From: an uncultured Bacteroidales bacterium
GTDB lineage: Bacteria > Bacteroidota > Bacteroidia > Bacteroidales > Paludibacteraceae
Length of the DNA stretch: 64,000 nucleotides
Assembly: GCA_946411385.1 (NCBI GenBank)
Contig: CAMKDV010000006.1
Location: 118,779 to 182,778, forward strand
Reading direction: 5' to 3'
Shown here: positions 36,759 to 43,497 of the stretch, piece by piece
Position numbering within the stretch: the stretch's first letter is position 1
How the letters are laid out: each line of letters begins with the position of its first letter
Program-made: the position numbers and the translations under genes
The notes under the pieces: model-generated
The model's database searches: none
The model's input: the letters and a program-made list of their open reading frames with translations, nothing else
Told to the model about the DNA's origin: nothing

Positions 36759-37632
36759 TGACCTTCGTTTTTGCGTATTTCTCGCGAAACTCAGTCGGCG
36801 AACACCCTTTCCTATTGCGGAAAAGCCGGTTGAAATTGCTTAGGGTATTAAACCCGCAATCGAAACAGATACTTGATACCGGCTCATCGGTATCCACCAG
36901 TTTGCGGGCAGCCACGCCAAGGCGGACATCCACGATATAGTCCGACAGGCTCTTGCCCGTGCGTAACTTAAAGAACCGCGAGAAAGCCGTAGGCGACATG
37001 CACGCCATCTCGCTCAGTTTCTCCAGACGGATCTCGTCCATATAATGCGCTGATATATACTCCTTCACACGCGTAACTCGACGGCTTTCGCTTGTGGCTT
37101 TTACTTGTGCGTACGAACTGCTCGACAACTCGCGTGCATCATCACATTTCGACAGTTCGTGCAAGATGAACATCCACTCCATCGCTGCCTCAAAGCCGCT
37201 TTGTATGCTTGCCAGCTTCGACAAACGCGGATACACATTCATAATCGCCTTCATCGGAAAAGCCAAGCCGCGTTGTGCACGCACGAACATCTGCTGTATA
37301 GAACGGAAAGGATTGGTGGTCAGAAATCCGTTTTGGTAATCGAGGTAGAACTGCACGGTTATCTCGTGTATATCCCTGCTCGTGCATTGCCCTTGCGTCC
37401 AGGCGTGCTCCAGGTTAGGCGCAGTGATCAGTACAAGGTCATATTCGCCCAGCGCCTCTACTGAGTCCCCCACAAACCGCTCACAACCGGCGCCGTGCTC
37501 TACAAAGTTCAGTTCGAACAGGTTATGCCTGTGCAACGGAAAATCGCAGCACACCTTGTGCCGGTCAGCTACGTATAGCAGGTCATGCTCACCCAGCGGC
37601 GTTACTTCCTGAATAATCTCAGTGCATTCCAT
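36751..37632 (-). CDS. AraC-family transcriptional regulator of the mannan locus
   Basis: 293 aa. An N-terminal cupin-like sensor (FPLHRHNLFELNFVEHGAG, about 31-49) is followed by a linker and a C-terminal double HTH (about 188-290). The HTH shows VKEYISAHYMDEIRLEKLSEMACMSPTAFSRFFK, then RTGKSLSDYI and DCGFNTLSNFNRLFRNRKGCSPTEFRE. Such proteins activate sugar genes after binding a small ligand. The gene stands directly upstream of the GH26-SusC-SusD unit. Three promoters of the locus share TTGTGT motifs at fixed spacing, so this protein is the prime candidate for reading them. A similar TTGTGTCG word overlaps its own -7 box, which could mean self-repression. Confidence 0.92.
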   Translation of the reverse strand: MECTEIIQEVTPLGEHDLLYVADRHKVCCDFPLHRHNLFELNFVEHGAGCERFVGDSVEALGEYDLVLITAPNLEHAWTQGQCTSRDIHEITVQFYLDYQNGFLTTNPFRSIQQMFVRAQRGLAFPMKAIMNVYPRLSKLASIQSGFEAAMEWMFILHELSKCDDARELSSSSYAQVKATSESRRVTRVKEYISAHYMDEIRLEKLSEMACMSPTAFSRFFKLRTGKSLSDYIVDVRLGVAARKLVDTDEPVSSICFDCGFNTLSNFNRLFRNRKGCSPTEFREKYAKTKVIV

Positions 37633-37708
37633 AGTAATGTCATTTACGAGTTAGTGAATGCCGTCAACAAAGTGTCAATAAAAACACCCACTTCCTCAAT
37701 TCACGACA

Positions 37709-37716
37709 CAAAGATA
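37709..37716 (-). promoter_or_regulatory. -7 box (TATCTTTG) of the AraC-type gene, overlapping TTGTGTCG
   Basis: Minus-strand TATCTTTGTGTCGTGA combines a -7 box with the locus motif. The T8 tract and TTGCATATTTGCG lie upstream, as at 63050 and 16748. Confidence 0.6.
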
Positions 37717-37880
37717 CAAAAAAAATCGCAAATATGCAAGAGTAATGCGCATATTTTTGCAAATAGGCAAGGAAAAATGAAAAATTTAACAGAAAGACCC
37801 AATTGTAGCCCCAAACAGCCTATGGCATGGTTTGCGTCGGGGGCCCCGGTATGGAGAGTAGGCAGCACGCCACAAAACAA

Positions 37881-37910
37881 AGAGCCCCGAAGATTGCTCT
37901 TCGAGGCTCT
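37881..37910 (-). terminator. rRNA-type terminator after the 5S fragment
   Basis: AGAGCCTCGAAGAGCAATC...GGGGCTCT forms a strong stem followed by TTGTTTTG on the minus strand. The sequence is identical to the hairpin after manA. Confidence 0.75.
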
Positions 37911-38088
37911 GAAAGTGGCGGCTACCTACTCTCCCACAACATGCAGTACCATCGGCGTTGCTGAGCTTGGTGTAGTGGTGTGCTGTGGTGCTGTGCAGTG
38001 TGGCGCGGCGCGCGCCCAGCGCAGCCGCTGCCACAAGGCGTCTGGGGTGCTCGGATGACAATAAGCGGGCGCACTATGAGACAGGCTT
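37905..38088. repeat. Left arm of a long inverted repeat
   Basis: About 180 bp containing the 5S fragment and GC-rich DNA. It is the reverse complement of 38462-38654 except for a 9-nt insertion and few mismatches. Homology stops at CAGGCTT on the inner side. Confidence 0.85.
37915..37968 (-). pseudogene. 5S rRNA 3' fragment
   Basis: The minus strand reads AAGCTCAGCAACGCCGATGG, TACTGCATG, then GTGGGAGAGTAGGTAGCCGCC, the conserved 3' half of Bacteroidales 5S rRNA. Upstream, where the 5' half should be (TTCCGAACAGAG...), unrelated GC-rich DNA begins right at AAGCTC. No 23S sequence adjoins it. It is a truncated copy or an assembly join. Confidence 0.7.
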
Positions 38089-38461
38089 GGAACGTGGTCG
38101 GACACGGCAGGCAGTCGTATCGCGGCACGTACACATGGATGGCGGACACGGATCCATACATGGGGGCGGGACGGACAATATATGTCTCGCAGGCTCGACA
38201 GCAGTAGTAAATGATGGCGAGACTAAAGATGGGACAGACGGCATGGCAGAGACAGGACGGATGGCACAGATTGATTAGCGGGCGCGTAATACATTATAGT
38301 ATATACATGCGGATGAGCGGGCGTGAGCGCGCATAGGCGCAGGCATGCACGCGCGAGGCGCGTGACGCGGACGGTAAGAGCGAGACATGGATTGGTATGG
38401 CGAAACGTGCTGTGCACGGGGCGGCATACGGATACGAAGGACTGCCGTGGGCGGGCGTGGA
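38089..38461. other. GC-rich non-coding loop between the inverted arms
   Basis: These 373 bases contain many CGCG/GCGC words and purine-rich GATGG and GACAGG words, and no credible gene, tRNA or rRNA. Composition differs from both flanks. No start codon with a plausible downstream protein is seen. Confidence 0.6.
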
Positions 38462-38654
38462 AAGCCTGGCTCATAGTGCGCCCGCTTATTGTCATCCGAG
38501 CACCCCAGACGCCTTGTGGCAGCGGCTGCGCTGGGCGCGCGCCGCGCCACACTGCACAGCACCACAGCACACCACTACACCAAGCTCAGCAACGCCGATG
38601 GTACTGCATGTTGTGGGAGAGTAACACAAGTAGGTAGCCGCCATTTTCAGAGCC
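38462..38654. repeat. Right arm of the long inverted repeat
   Basis: The reverse complement of 37905-38088. It has a 9-nt insertion (ACACAAGTA) inside the 5S part, just after GGGAGAGTA. The outer end continues into DNA shared with 63871-63999 rather than with the left arm. Confidence 0.85.
38582..38645 (+). pseudogene. 5S rRNA 3' fragment with 9-nt insertion
   Basis: The plus strand reads AAGCTCAGCAACGCCGATGG...GGGAGAGTA, then ACACAAGTA, then GGTAGCCGCC. The insertion falls in the closing helix and would break the normal 5S fold. The 5' half is missing, as in the left copy. Confidence 0.7.
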
Positions 38655-38677
38655 CTTGAGATTCGTCTTGGGAGCTC
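38649..38677 (+). terminator. rRNA-type terminator (plus strand)
   Basis: AGAGCCCTTGAG...CTTGGGAGCTC is followed by GTTGTATTT. It differs by two bases from the terminator at 63911-63939 and belongs with the adjacent 5S fragment. Confidence 0.65.
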
Positions 38678-38731
38678 GTTGTATTTAGTGTGCGATGCTA
38701 CCAACTCTCCCGCTTGCCTACCCCATCGCAA

Positions 38732-38902
38732 CCTGTCTTCCGATCCTTCGTAAGTGGTTCTTCGTTCCTGTCTTCCAAACCGTTTGCAAGATGTTTCTTC
38801 GTGTTTGGGTCTTCGCAGCCTGTCTTCCTGACCTTCGAAAATGGTTCATCGCAGCCTGTCTTCCTGACCTTCGAAAATGGTTCATCGCAGCCTGTCTTCC
38901 TG
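38732..38902. repeat. CCTGTCTTCC repeats, period about 36 bp
   Basis: CCTGTCTTCC starts at 38732, 38767, 38819, 38855 and 38891. The last three are 36 bp apart with an identical body (TGACCTTCGAAAATGGTTCA). Three inverted copies (GGAAGACAGG) lie at 63723, 63758 and 63835, also outside a 5S terminator. Confidence 0.85.
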
Positions 38903-38920
38903 AACGTTTGCAAAATGAAA

Positions 38921-38951
38921 CAGAACCCATAGCGAGATGCTACGGGTTCTG
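38921..38951 (-). terminator. Intrinsic terminator after the 126-aa gene
   Basis: The stem CAGAACCCGTAGC/GCTATGGGTTCTG is followed by TTTCATTTTG on the minus strand, 25 nt after the stop at 38976. Confidence 0.85.
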
Positions 38952-38975
38952 AAGGAAGATTGAAGAGGAAGCGGC

Positions 38976-39356
38976 TTAGCCCTGGTTCTCGTCGTAGACC
39001 TCACCCAAAACTTTCCACAGATAAGCCTTGAAGGTCTTTTTGCCGCCCGGCTGGTCTTTCTGCGCCTGGAAGGCGGCATAATCCGACGGGTAGGTGGACA
39101 TGTTGTGCGCACGGGTGTTGACCTGACGCGCAACTTCTGCGAAGCGGTTGCGTACAGCCAGCTCGTCAGCCGTGACGGGTGTGGTGCGCTTGATCTTCTT
39201 GCGAAGGAAGAGACGGTTGCAGTCGCTGCTGGTGGTCGGGGCAGTGCGGTGCGTGCCAAGCAGCATCTTCGTGCAGCTGTGTTGACCGGACTTACTGGGT
39301 TTGCTGAGTGCGCCGGATACGGAGTCGATGCCGGTGCTCCATTCTACTTTTGCCAT
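38976..39356 (-). CDS. Small protein of unknown function (MAKVEW...), 126 aa
   Basis: A basic, soluble protein: MAKVEWSTGIDSVSGAL, then HRTAPTTSSDCNRLFLRKKI and QKDQPGGKKTFKAYLWKVL. No signal peptide or membrane segment. Its opening (MAKVE-x-GIDSV-G-L) is shared with the 92-aa protein at 39957, so the two are likely distant paralogues. Similar short proteins are familiar from Bacteroidales mobile and phage-like modules, but I cannot name a family. It is the last gene of the small-gene run and ends at a terminator. A copy of the module palindrome (39417-39436) lies 60 nt upstream of its start. Confidence 0.65.
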   Translation of the reverse strand: MAKVEWSTGIDSVSGALSKPSKSGQHSCTKMLLGTHRTAPTTSSDCNRLFLRKKIKRTTPVTADELAVRNRFAEVARQVNTRAHNMSTYPSDYAAFQAQKDQPGGKKTFKAYLWKVLGEVYDENQG

Positions 39357-39416
39357 GTTCTTTGGGGTGTTAAATTGTTAAACTGTTAGGTTGTTAAATT
39401 GTTAGGTAGTGACCAG

Positions 39417-39436
39417 ATCGCCCATATATGGTCGAT
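39417..39436. promoter_or_regulatory. 20-bp palindrome ATCGCCCATATATGGTCGAT
   Basis: Nine of ten pairs of the dyad match. It lies upstream of the 126-aa gene. Copies or variants occur at 42654, 42692, 42730 and 44037, all in this module. It is a candidate operator. Confidence 0.6.
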
Positions 39437-39446
39437 TCATTCTGTG

Positions 39447-39764
39447 TTAGTCGAAGGTCGGGGCTACGTACTTCTGTGCGACGGTGAAGGCGAAGAGGGA
39501 GGTGTACTTCGATTGGGTACGGAAAGCCTCTTCGAGGGTGGCGCGCTGGGTGGGGTCAGCCAAGGCGGTCTTGGCGGCCTGGGCGGCGGTTTTGAGGGCG
39601 TTCTGGCAGGCGACGTTCTTGGAGTGTTTCGCCTTGCTTGGGTTGAGCAGGTCAACGCCGAGCTGCTCGCGCTTGCATGGACAACGCTTGAAATAAAGCG
39701 TCTCGGAGCGGTTGAATTTGCCCATCACGCGGGCAAACATGCCGTGGAGAGTGATTTTTGCCAT
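39447..39764 (-). CDS. Small protein of unknown function, 105 aa
   Basis: MAKITLHGMFARVMGKFNRS, then RCPCKREQLG and a long Ala/Lys-rich helix (KNVACQNALKTAAQAAKTAL), ending KYVAPTFD. It is soluble and basic at the N-terminus. The MAK- start and size recall its neighbours. The Cys pair (CPC) could bind metal, but there is no second pair. Function is unknown. Upstream lies a 190-nt AT-rich repeat spacer. Confidence 0.65.
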   Translation of the reverse strand: MAKITLHGMFARVMGKFNRSETLYFKRCPCKREQLGVDLLNPSKAKHSKNVACQNALKTAAQAAKTALADPTQRATLEEAFRTQSKYTSLFAFTVAQKYVAPTFD

Positions 39765-39799
39765 AGGCGTTAAATTGTTAAGTTGTTAAAGTGTTAAAT

Positions 39800-39966
39800 T
39801 GTTATTTAGTCAAATATAACCAATATAAATCAATATTACGATGGTCATGAGTGGTCAAAAATTACCAAAAATTACGATGGTCAAGGGTGGTCAACAATTA
39901 CCAACAATTAACCAAAATTATTACAATGATCATATTGGGTCAACAATTACCGACAATTATTCGACA
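39800..39966. repeat. AT-rich spacer repeat array (CAATTACC / AATTACGATGGTCA)
   Basis: Units AAAAATTACC, ACAATTACC and GACAATTATT alternate with ACGATGGTCA and ACAATGATCA. The block from GGTCAACAATTACC to GACAATT is almost identical to 41273-41356. Its right end is translated as the last residues of the 92-aa protein. Confidence 0.8.
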
Positions 39967-40235
39967 ATTTCTTGTTCGAAGGGGAGTTCGGGTTGGTTGT
40001 GCCATTTGCGGGCGAGGAAGTCGAGGTGTCGCTGGTGGGCGAAACGGTCGGCGAAGGTGATGCGGGTGCGGAGTTCGGCGGGTGAAGGAGTGTGACCCGA
40101 GCGATTGGGACGCGCCTGCACGATATGCATCACACCACCGCCACGTTCGGGATAGCGGCGGATATAGAAAGGGTCTGTTCCCATCAGAATGCCGCGCACG
40201 GAATCTATACCCGGGTCAAACTCGACTTTAGCCAT
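39957..40235 (-). CDS. Small protein of unknown function, 92 aa
   Basis: MAKVEFDPGIDSVRGILM, then YIRRYPERGGGVMHIVQARP, and a basic middle (FADRFAHQRHLDFLARKWHN). It shares its first 18 residues' pattern with the 126-aa protein at 38976. The last residues (FEQEIVE) and stop codon come from the AT-rich spacer repeat, so the original C-terminus may have been replaced. Not recognised. Confidence 0.6.
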   Translation of the reverse strand: MAKVEFDPGIDSVRGILMGTDPFYIRRYPERGGGVMHIVQARPNRSGHTPSPAELRTRITFADRFAHQRHLDFLARKWHNQPELPFEQEIVE

Positions 40236-40310
40236 CTACTTATTGACGATTTAACGATTGACGATTTACGATTTATTGACGATTGTGCTTATTGACGATT
40301 GAAGCAATGG

Positions 40311-40427
40311 TCAATTGTCAATCTTTTTACTGTGCTTCTCGATGTGATAGAAGCCGAGAGTGAGGATCTTGAGGATGATGTCGATGAGGACTGTCTTCCA
40401 GTCGGGGTTCTGTTGTTCTTTTTCCAT
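40311..40427 (-). CDS. Small membrane-associated peptide, 38 aa (smalltalk-like)
   Basis: MEKEQQNPDWKTVLIDIILK, then ILTLGFYHIEKHSKK. A polar WKT start is followed by one short hydrophobic helix and a basic end. This is the layout of the tiny smalltalk proteins common in Bacteroidales mobile modules beside HU-like and amidase genes. Assignment is by pattern and context only. The final codons (KIDN, stop) arise from repeat DNA (TTGACAATTGAC). Confidence 0.45.
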   Translation of the reverse strand: MEKEQQNPDWKTVLIDIILKILTLGFYHIEKHSKKIDN

Positions 40428-40477
40428 AAGAGTACGGATTTAACGGATTATACGGATTGCAATGGATTGGTTTTTAG

Positions 40478-40598
40478 TCAACAATTACCAAAAATTATCC
40501 CAAAAATCAATGGATTAAAAGGTCAAATATTAACAATATAAACCAATATTACGATGATTAAGGGTGGTCATCAATTACCGACAATTATCGACAATTTC
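40478..40598. repeat. AT-rich spacer repeat array
   Basis: Same family as 39800-39966, with CAATATTACGATG and GACAATTATCGACAATTTC. The end is translated as the last residues (EIVDNCR) of the DUF5675-like protein. Confidence 0.75.
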
Positions 40599-40967
40599 AA
40601 GGCGGGTCTCCTCGTTGGCAGATTGCTCGGCGTGGAAACGGGCGGTAAGAGAGGCCTCGTCGGCGGAGGAGACCAATATGCAGCCGCGGGAGTGTTCGGG
40701 CTTGGTGCCGCGATGAATACGAATGCCTGTGCGGCCGGGGACTTGCTCGAGGACGGGAAGGAGGCGGTTGAACTTGGGGCTTTTGGTGACCGCCACCTTA
40801 TAGATCAGCGGGGGGATGAGGTGGTCAGCGTTCTCGAGGGTGTCGCAGATGAAGTGCAGGCGCTCGGTGGTCTGGCCGGTACGGAGGTTGTAGTAGTGCG
40901 AGGTGCGGAAAAGCTTGCCGTACACGGCGCTGCCGACCTGGTTATGACGGATGAGTTTGTAAAACAT
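40575..40967 (-). CDS. DUF5675-like protein
   Basis: 130 aa from the ATG at 40967 (MFYKLIRHNQVG). An earlier ATG at 40997 lies in repeat DNA, so I do not use it. The pattern follows the DUF5675 family of phage and mobile elements: RLHFICDTLEN, then IPPLIYKVAVTKSPKFNRLLPVLEQVPGRTGIRIHRG and RGCILVS. Members are thought to act on or near the cell wall in phage lysis modules, but their activity is unproven. The next gene downstream encodes the 38-aa membrane peptide and the one upstream a holin-sized protein, which supports a lysis-type cassette. The C-terminal EIVDNCR is encoded by the spacer repeat. Confidence 0.7.
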   Translation of the reverse strand: MFYKLIRHNQVGSAVYGKLFRTSHYYNLRTGQTTERLHFICDTLENADHLIPPLIYKVAVTKSPKFNRLLPVLEQVPGRTGIRIHRGTKPEHSRGCILVSSADEASLTARFHAEQSANEETRLEIVDNCR

Positions 40968-41029
40968 AAAGATATTTACCATTTTATCATTTACCATTTG
41001 GTCATTTATTTAGCCATTTGGTTATTGGG

Positions 41030-41218
41030 TTATTTTTTGGTGCGATAGACGTAATCTACTCCCATCAGCGCGCCGGAGAAAGTGGCAACTTCCCCGAACG
41101 CGACGAGGAGAGACTCGTGGATCTGTCCCTGCGGCGAGATGAAGGTGCCACAGAAGAGAAGTATGAGACCTCCGAGGGAGAGGATGGCGGCTGTCAAAAG
41201 TTGCAAGTTGAGTTTCAT
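41030..41218 (-). CDS. Holin-sized membrane protein, 62 aa
   Basis: Two predicted membrane helices (about 8-27, LTAAILSLGGLILLFCGTFI, and 39-56, AFGEVATFSGALMGVDYV) and a basic C-terminus (YRTKK). Size and topology fit a small phage holin or a related Bacteroidales membrane peptide. It lies next to the DUF5675-like gene. The assignment is inference, as holins share little sequence. Confidence 0.6.
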   Translation of the reverse strand: MKLNLQLLTAAILSLGGLILLFCGTFISPQGQIHESLLVAFGEVATFSGALMGVDYVYRTKK

Positions 41219-41225
41219 AGGATTA

Positions 41226-41356
41226 TTCAGTCAAAAATTACCAAAAATTATCCAAAAATTACGATGGTCATGGGCGGTCAACAATTACCGACAATTAACC
41301 AAAATTATTACAATGATCATATTGGGTCAACAATTACCGACAATTATCGACAATTT
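41226..41356. repeat. AT-rich spacer repeat array
   Basis: Copy of the 39800-39966 array, with GGTCAACAATTACCGACAAT, ACAATGATCATATTGGGTCA and GACAATTATCGACAATTTC. It occupies the leader of the 62-aa membrane protein gene. Confidence 0.8.
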
Positions 41357-41440
41357 CATTTTTGAACACTGTCTGAACGAAATCGGATGCAAATATGTAC
41401 ACGTTTTTGGCGATTTTGCAAATTTTGGGGCGGATTTTGT

Positions 41441-41692
41441 TTAGATTTCTAAAAAATCAGGAATCCAACCCGTCCTCAGATAGTTGCAGAGGTCTTGCGC
41501 GTCAGCGCGTGTGAGCCAGCCGTCACTCCACTTGACGGAGAAGAAAGCCGGATTATGTTTGCCGTGGCGGAGGCAGTAGGAACGCCAGCCCTCCCAGCCG
41601 ATGCGGAAGGCTCTTTCGGGGTTCGGGTAGTGCTCGATGGCTTGCAGAGCCGAACAGATGTCGGAGATGAGGATTTTGTTTTCTGTGTTCAT
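41441..41692 (-). CDS. Small protein of unknown function, 83 aa
   Basis: MNTENKILISDICSALQAIE, then HYPNPERAFRIGWEGWRSYC and WLTRADAQDLCNYLRTGW, ending IPDFLEI. Soluble and Trp-rich, with a possible helical C-terminal half. I know no family. Upstream lies 329 nt of hairpin-rich non-coding DNA. Confidence 0.6.
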   Translation of the reverse strand: MNTENKILISDICSALQAIEHYPNPERAFRIGWEGWRSYCLRHGKHNPAFFSVKWSDGWLTRADAQDLCNYLRTGWIPDFLEI

Positions 41693-42021
41693 AATAAATT
41701 GATTTTAGCGGCGAATGACATTCGCCAGTTCTTAACAATGTTTGTTGCCTTAGTTGTGATTGGGTTGTGATTAGGAGATGGTCCCGTGATGGTCTTGTCG
41801 CGTTCAGCAAATAGTGCTCACAGATGTCGCTAGGCGACATAGAACGCACTATTGCTTCCGCTTAATCTAGGTCGGAGCGACGCTCCCCGCTGCTCCTTCC
41901 GTTCGAATTGCCAAGTCAAGGCAATTCTCCATCCACCACAACTTTTTCAAGTTGCGTTGGGGACCCCGATACTCAGCGCTTTTGCGCAGAGAAGGGGACG
42001 AAAGAAGCGAGAGAGCAGAGG
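41693..42021. other. Non-coding, hairpin-rich spacer
   Basis: Contains hairpins at 41824-41840 (ATGTCGC/GCGACAT), 41874-41886 (GGAGCG/CGCTCC), 41905-41927 (GAATTGCC/GGCAATTC) and 41939-41954 (CAACTT/AAGTTG), then GGGGACCCC at 41959-41967. The second and third recur at 63328-63381 with compensatory changes. No gene seen. Confidence 0.75.
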
Positions 42022-42360
42022 TCATAGGTGCTGCGTTTTGGAGTAGAAGATTTTGCCGGAGGCGTCTTTCTGCATCTGCCAGCCGTCAACGGGGTTGGTG
42101 GTGCGGAATGTGCTATAGTACTCGCTATAGGAGAGCGTGTGCGTCCTCACTTTGGCGCGGCGGGGAAGGTTGTCGTGGAAAGCCTCAAGAGGATTATAGC
42201 TGACAAAACGGCCGTCGGCAATCTTCTGCCGGATGCGGTCGAAGAGCTGCTGTTGATGGTCAGGCGTGAGGCGCGACCAGCGGGCGTAGATTTCGTTTTG
42301 GTAGTAGTTGCTTGACCCGTGGTCGTAGAGCAACTGCCAGAATTGTTCGAAAGTTACCAT
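42022..42360 (-). CDS. Protein of unknown function, 112 aa
   Basis: MVTFEQFWQLLYDHGSSNYY, then RWSRLTPDHQQQLFDRIRQK and SYNPLEAFHDNLPR. Soluble, mostly helical at the N-terminus. The layout (FEQFWxLY...RWxxLTxxxQxxxFxxI...V.YNPxxAxxDN) suggests a small replication- or mobilisation-associated helical domain seen in Bacteroidales elements, but I cannot name it. A GTTACG-rich inverted repeat lies 33 nt upstream of its start. Confidence 0.6.
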   Translation of the reverse strand: MVTFEQFWQLLYDHGSSNYYQNEIYARWSRLTPDHQQQLFDRIRQKIADGRFVSYNPLEAFHDNLPRRAKVRTHTLSYSEYYSTFRTTNPVDGWQMQKDASGKIFYSKTQHL

Positions 42361-42392
42361 AGTTACGTTACTTATTGAATGATTTTTAAGAA

Positions 42393-42464
42393 AGTTACGT
42401 TACGTTTCGTTACTTGGCGTAGTCCTCGCGTGTGTGCGTCAGAGAAACGTAACGTAACGTAACT
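42393..42464. repeat. GTTACG-type inverted repeat
   Basis: AGTTACGTTACGTTTC (42393-42408) faces GAAACGTAACGTAACGTAACT (42444-42464) across a 35-nt loop. Each arm is itself a tandem of ACGTA. It is a possible protein-binding or replication-type site in the leader of the 112-aa gene. Confidence 0.75.
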
Positions 42465-42652
42465 ATTTATATTTTTTCTTTTTTTGGTTCTTTTTTTCTT
42501 TTTCGGACACTGCCTTCCGGAGTTGCCTCCGGAATTCCCCCGAAGTTCCTGGCAGCCTCGTTGATTTCAGAGGTCAAAAAGCAGGTGACCCTTACCCTCC
42601 TTTTTCCCCGAAATCAATCTCGTTGCTTCGGAAGTTCTTTTTTTGCGATTTT

Positions 42653-42749
42653 GATCGCCCATGTATGGTCGATACATTAGGGAGATTATTGATCGCCCAT
42701 ACATGGTCGATGCATTAGGGAGATCATTGATCGCCCAAGATTGGTCGAT
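42653..42749. repeat. 38-bp tandem repeat carrying the module palindrome, three copies
   Basis: GATCGCCCAT...ATGGTCGAT starts at 42653, 42691 and 42729, exactly 38 bp apart. The intervening CATTAGGGAGAT(T/C)ATT is conserved. The third copy has a diverged centre (AAGATT). Confidence 0.85.
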
Positions 42750-42784
42750 GCCTTGGCAGAGACCAGCACATTCTGATTGCGATG

Positions 42785-42818
42785 ACTTGTTCCTTTTGAG
42801 ATCAAAAAAGGAACAAGT
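42785..42818. repeat. Stem-loop CTTGTTCCTTTT (copy 1)
   Basis: ACTTGTTCCTTTT pairs with AAAAAAGGAACAAGT around a GAGATC loop. The same 12-bp stem recurs at 42906-42939 with a different loop. Confidence 0.8.
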
Positions 42819-42905
42819 TAAAATTGTAATCAGTTGATATAATGCGTAGTAGACAATGTCAACTTGTTAGCCATAAAGGGCACGATTATTTCCTTTTTTG
42901 TGTAG

Positions 42906-42939
42906 GCTTGTTCCTTTTGGCACATCAAAAGGAACAAGC
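42906..42939. repeat. Stem-loop CTTGTTCCTTTT (copy 2)
   Basis: GCTTGTTCCTTTT pairs with AAAAGGAACAAGC. The terminal pair changed from A-T to G-C relative to copy 1 while pairing is kept. It could serve as the terminator region of the 146-aa gene 41 nt away. Confidence 0.8.
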
Positions 42940-42980
42940 CATGCATCGAGATAGTGGTTAGTTCATGCACTTGACGGTGG

Positions 42981-43421
42981 CTAATCGAGGCACTTGAGGG
43001 TGCGGGTGATGGCGTCGGGGATGATGTTGGGATGGTCTTTGGGATAGGCATCCAGAATCGTCTTCATCTCCCTCGTGAGTTTGGCGGATTGCTTCTTGTG
43101 TTCATCCTTTTCGCGGGCTTTGCGGCGGTAGGTCGCAGCCTCGGGGGTGTTGTACTTCTTGGTATCACCGATGAGGTCGAACACCGGCACGACATCCAGC
43201 GTGTAGTGGTGGCCTTGGTGCGTGAACTTGCCGGAGTTCTCGCCAATTTCGGAGAGGGCTTTTTCAGCGAGGATCTTGGCTTCGGGGTCGAGGTGCTCGA
43301 TGCGGGCTTTGCATGACTCGATGAGTTGCTTGAGGACGGAGGTTTCTACCAGTGCATCTACTTTAGTGATGGTTACATCGTTGGCGTTTATCAACGCTTG
43401 GGTTAATTCTATTGCTTGCAT
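42981..43421 (-). CDS. Protein of unknown function, 146 aa
   Basis: An acidic-then-basic helical protein: MQAIELTQALINANDVTITK, KILAEKALSEIGENSGKF, HHYTLDVVPVFDLIGDTKKY, then a Lys/Arg-rich KAREKDEHKKQSAKLTREMK. The central KF-x-HQGHHYTLD strand pattern is typical of small phage-associated proteins in Bacteroidales, but I know no function. It ends shortly before the CTTGTTCC stem-loops and begins 76 nt from the HNH gene. Confidence 0.6.
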   Translation of the reverse strand: MQAIELTQALINANDVTITKVDALVETSVLKQLIESCKARIEHLDPEAKILAEKALSEIGENSGKFTHQGHHYTLDVVPVFDLIGDTKKYNTPEAATYRRKAREKDEHKKQSAKLTREMKTILDAYPKDHPNIIPDAITRTLKCLD

Positions 43422-43497
43422 AATTATTGCTGTTAAGATGGTCGCTTGCGCGACGTTAAATAGTTAAAATGGTTTTGCTGCGCAAAACGTTAATTAG

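Larger units (their letters stand above)
42465..42980. other. Non-coding stretch with repeats
   Basis: About 500 nt without a credible gene. It contains a GTTGATTTC/GAAATCAA inverted pair (about 42558-42628), the 38-bp tandem repeat and two related stem-loops listed separately. Confidence 0.65.

Noticed and set aside
37845..37875. A second 5S-like word (GGAGAGTAGGCAGCACGCC) on the plus strand
   Set aside because: Too short and lacks the neighbouring GCCGATGGTACTGC core; may be chance similarity.
38089..38461. tRNA or riboswitch between the inverted arms
   Set aside because: No cloverleaf with a TTCGA-type loop or known aptamer core could be found by eye.
38732..38902. Possible CRISPR array
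   Set aside because: Repeat bodies and spacers are both conserved, only 10 bp are common to all units, and no cas gene is present.
38698..38913. Repeat-encoded minus-strand frame (KTGCDEPFSKVR repeats, 71 aa)
   Set aside because: The 36-bp repeat keeps several frames open on both strands; no start context or upstream promoter, and the other repeat site does not preserve the frame.
41370..41400. Promoter box upstream of the 62-aa or neighbouring genes (CATATTTGCATCC)
   Set aside because: Departs from TAnnTTTG at the first base; kept out of the feature list.
42830..43051. 73-codon frame over the stem-loop region
   Set aside because: Low-complexity Pro/Ser/Thr shadow of the 146-aa gene's 3' end.
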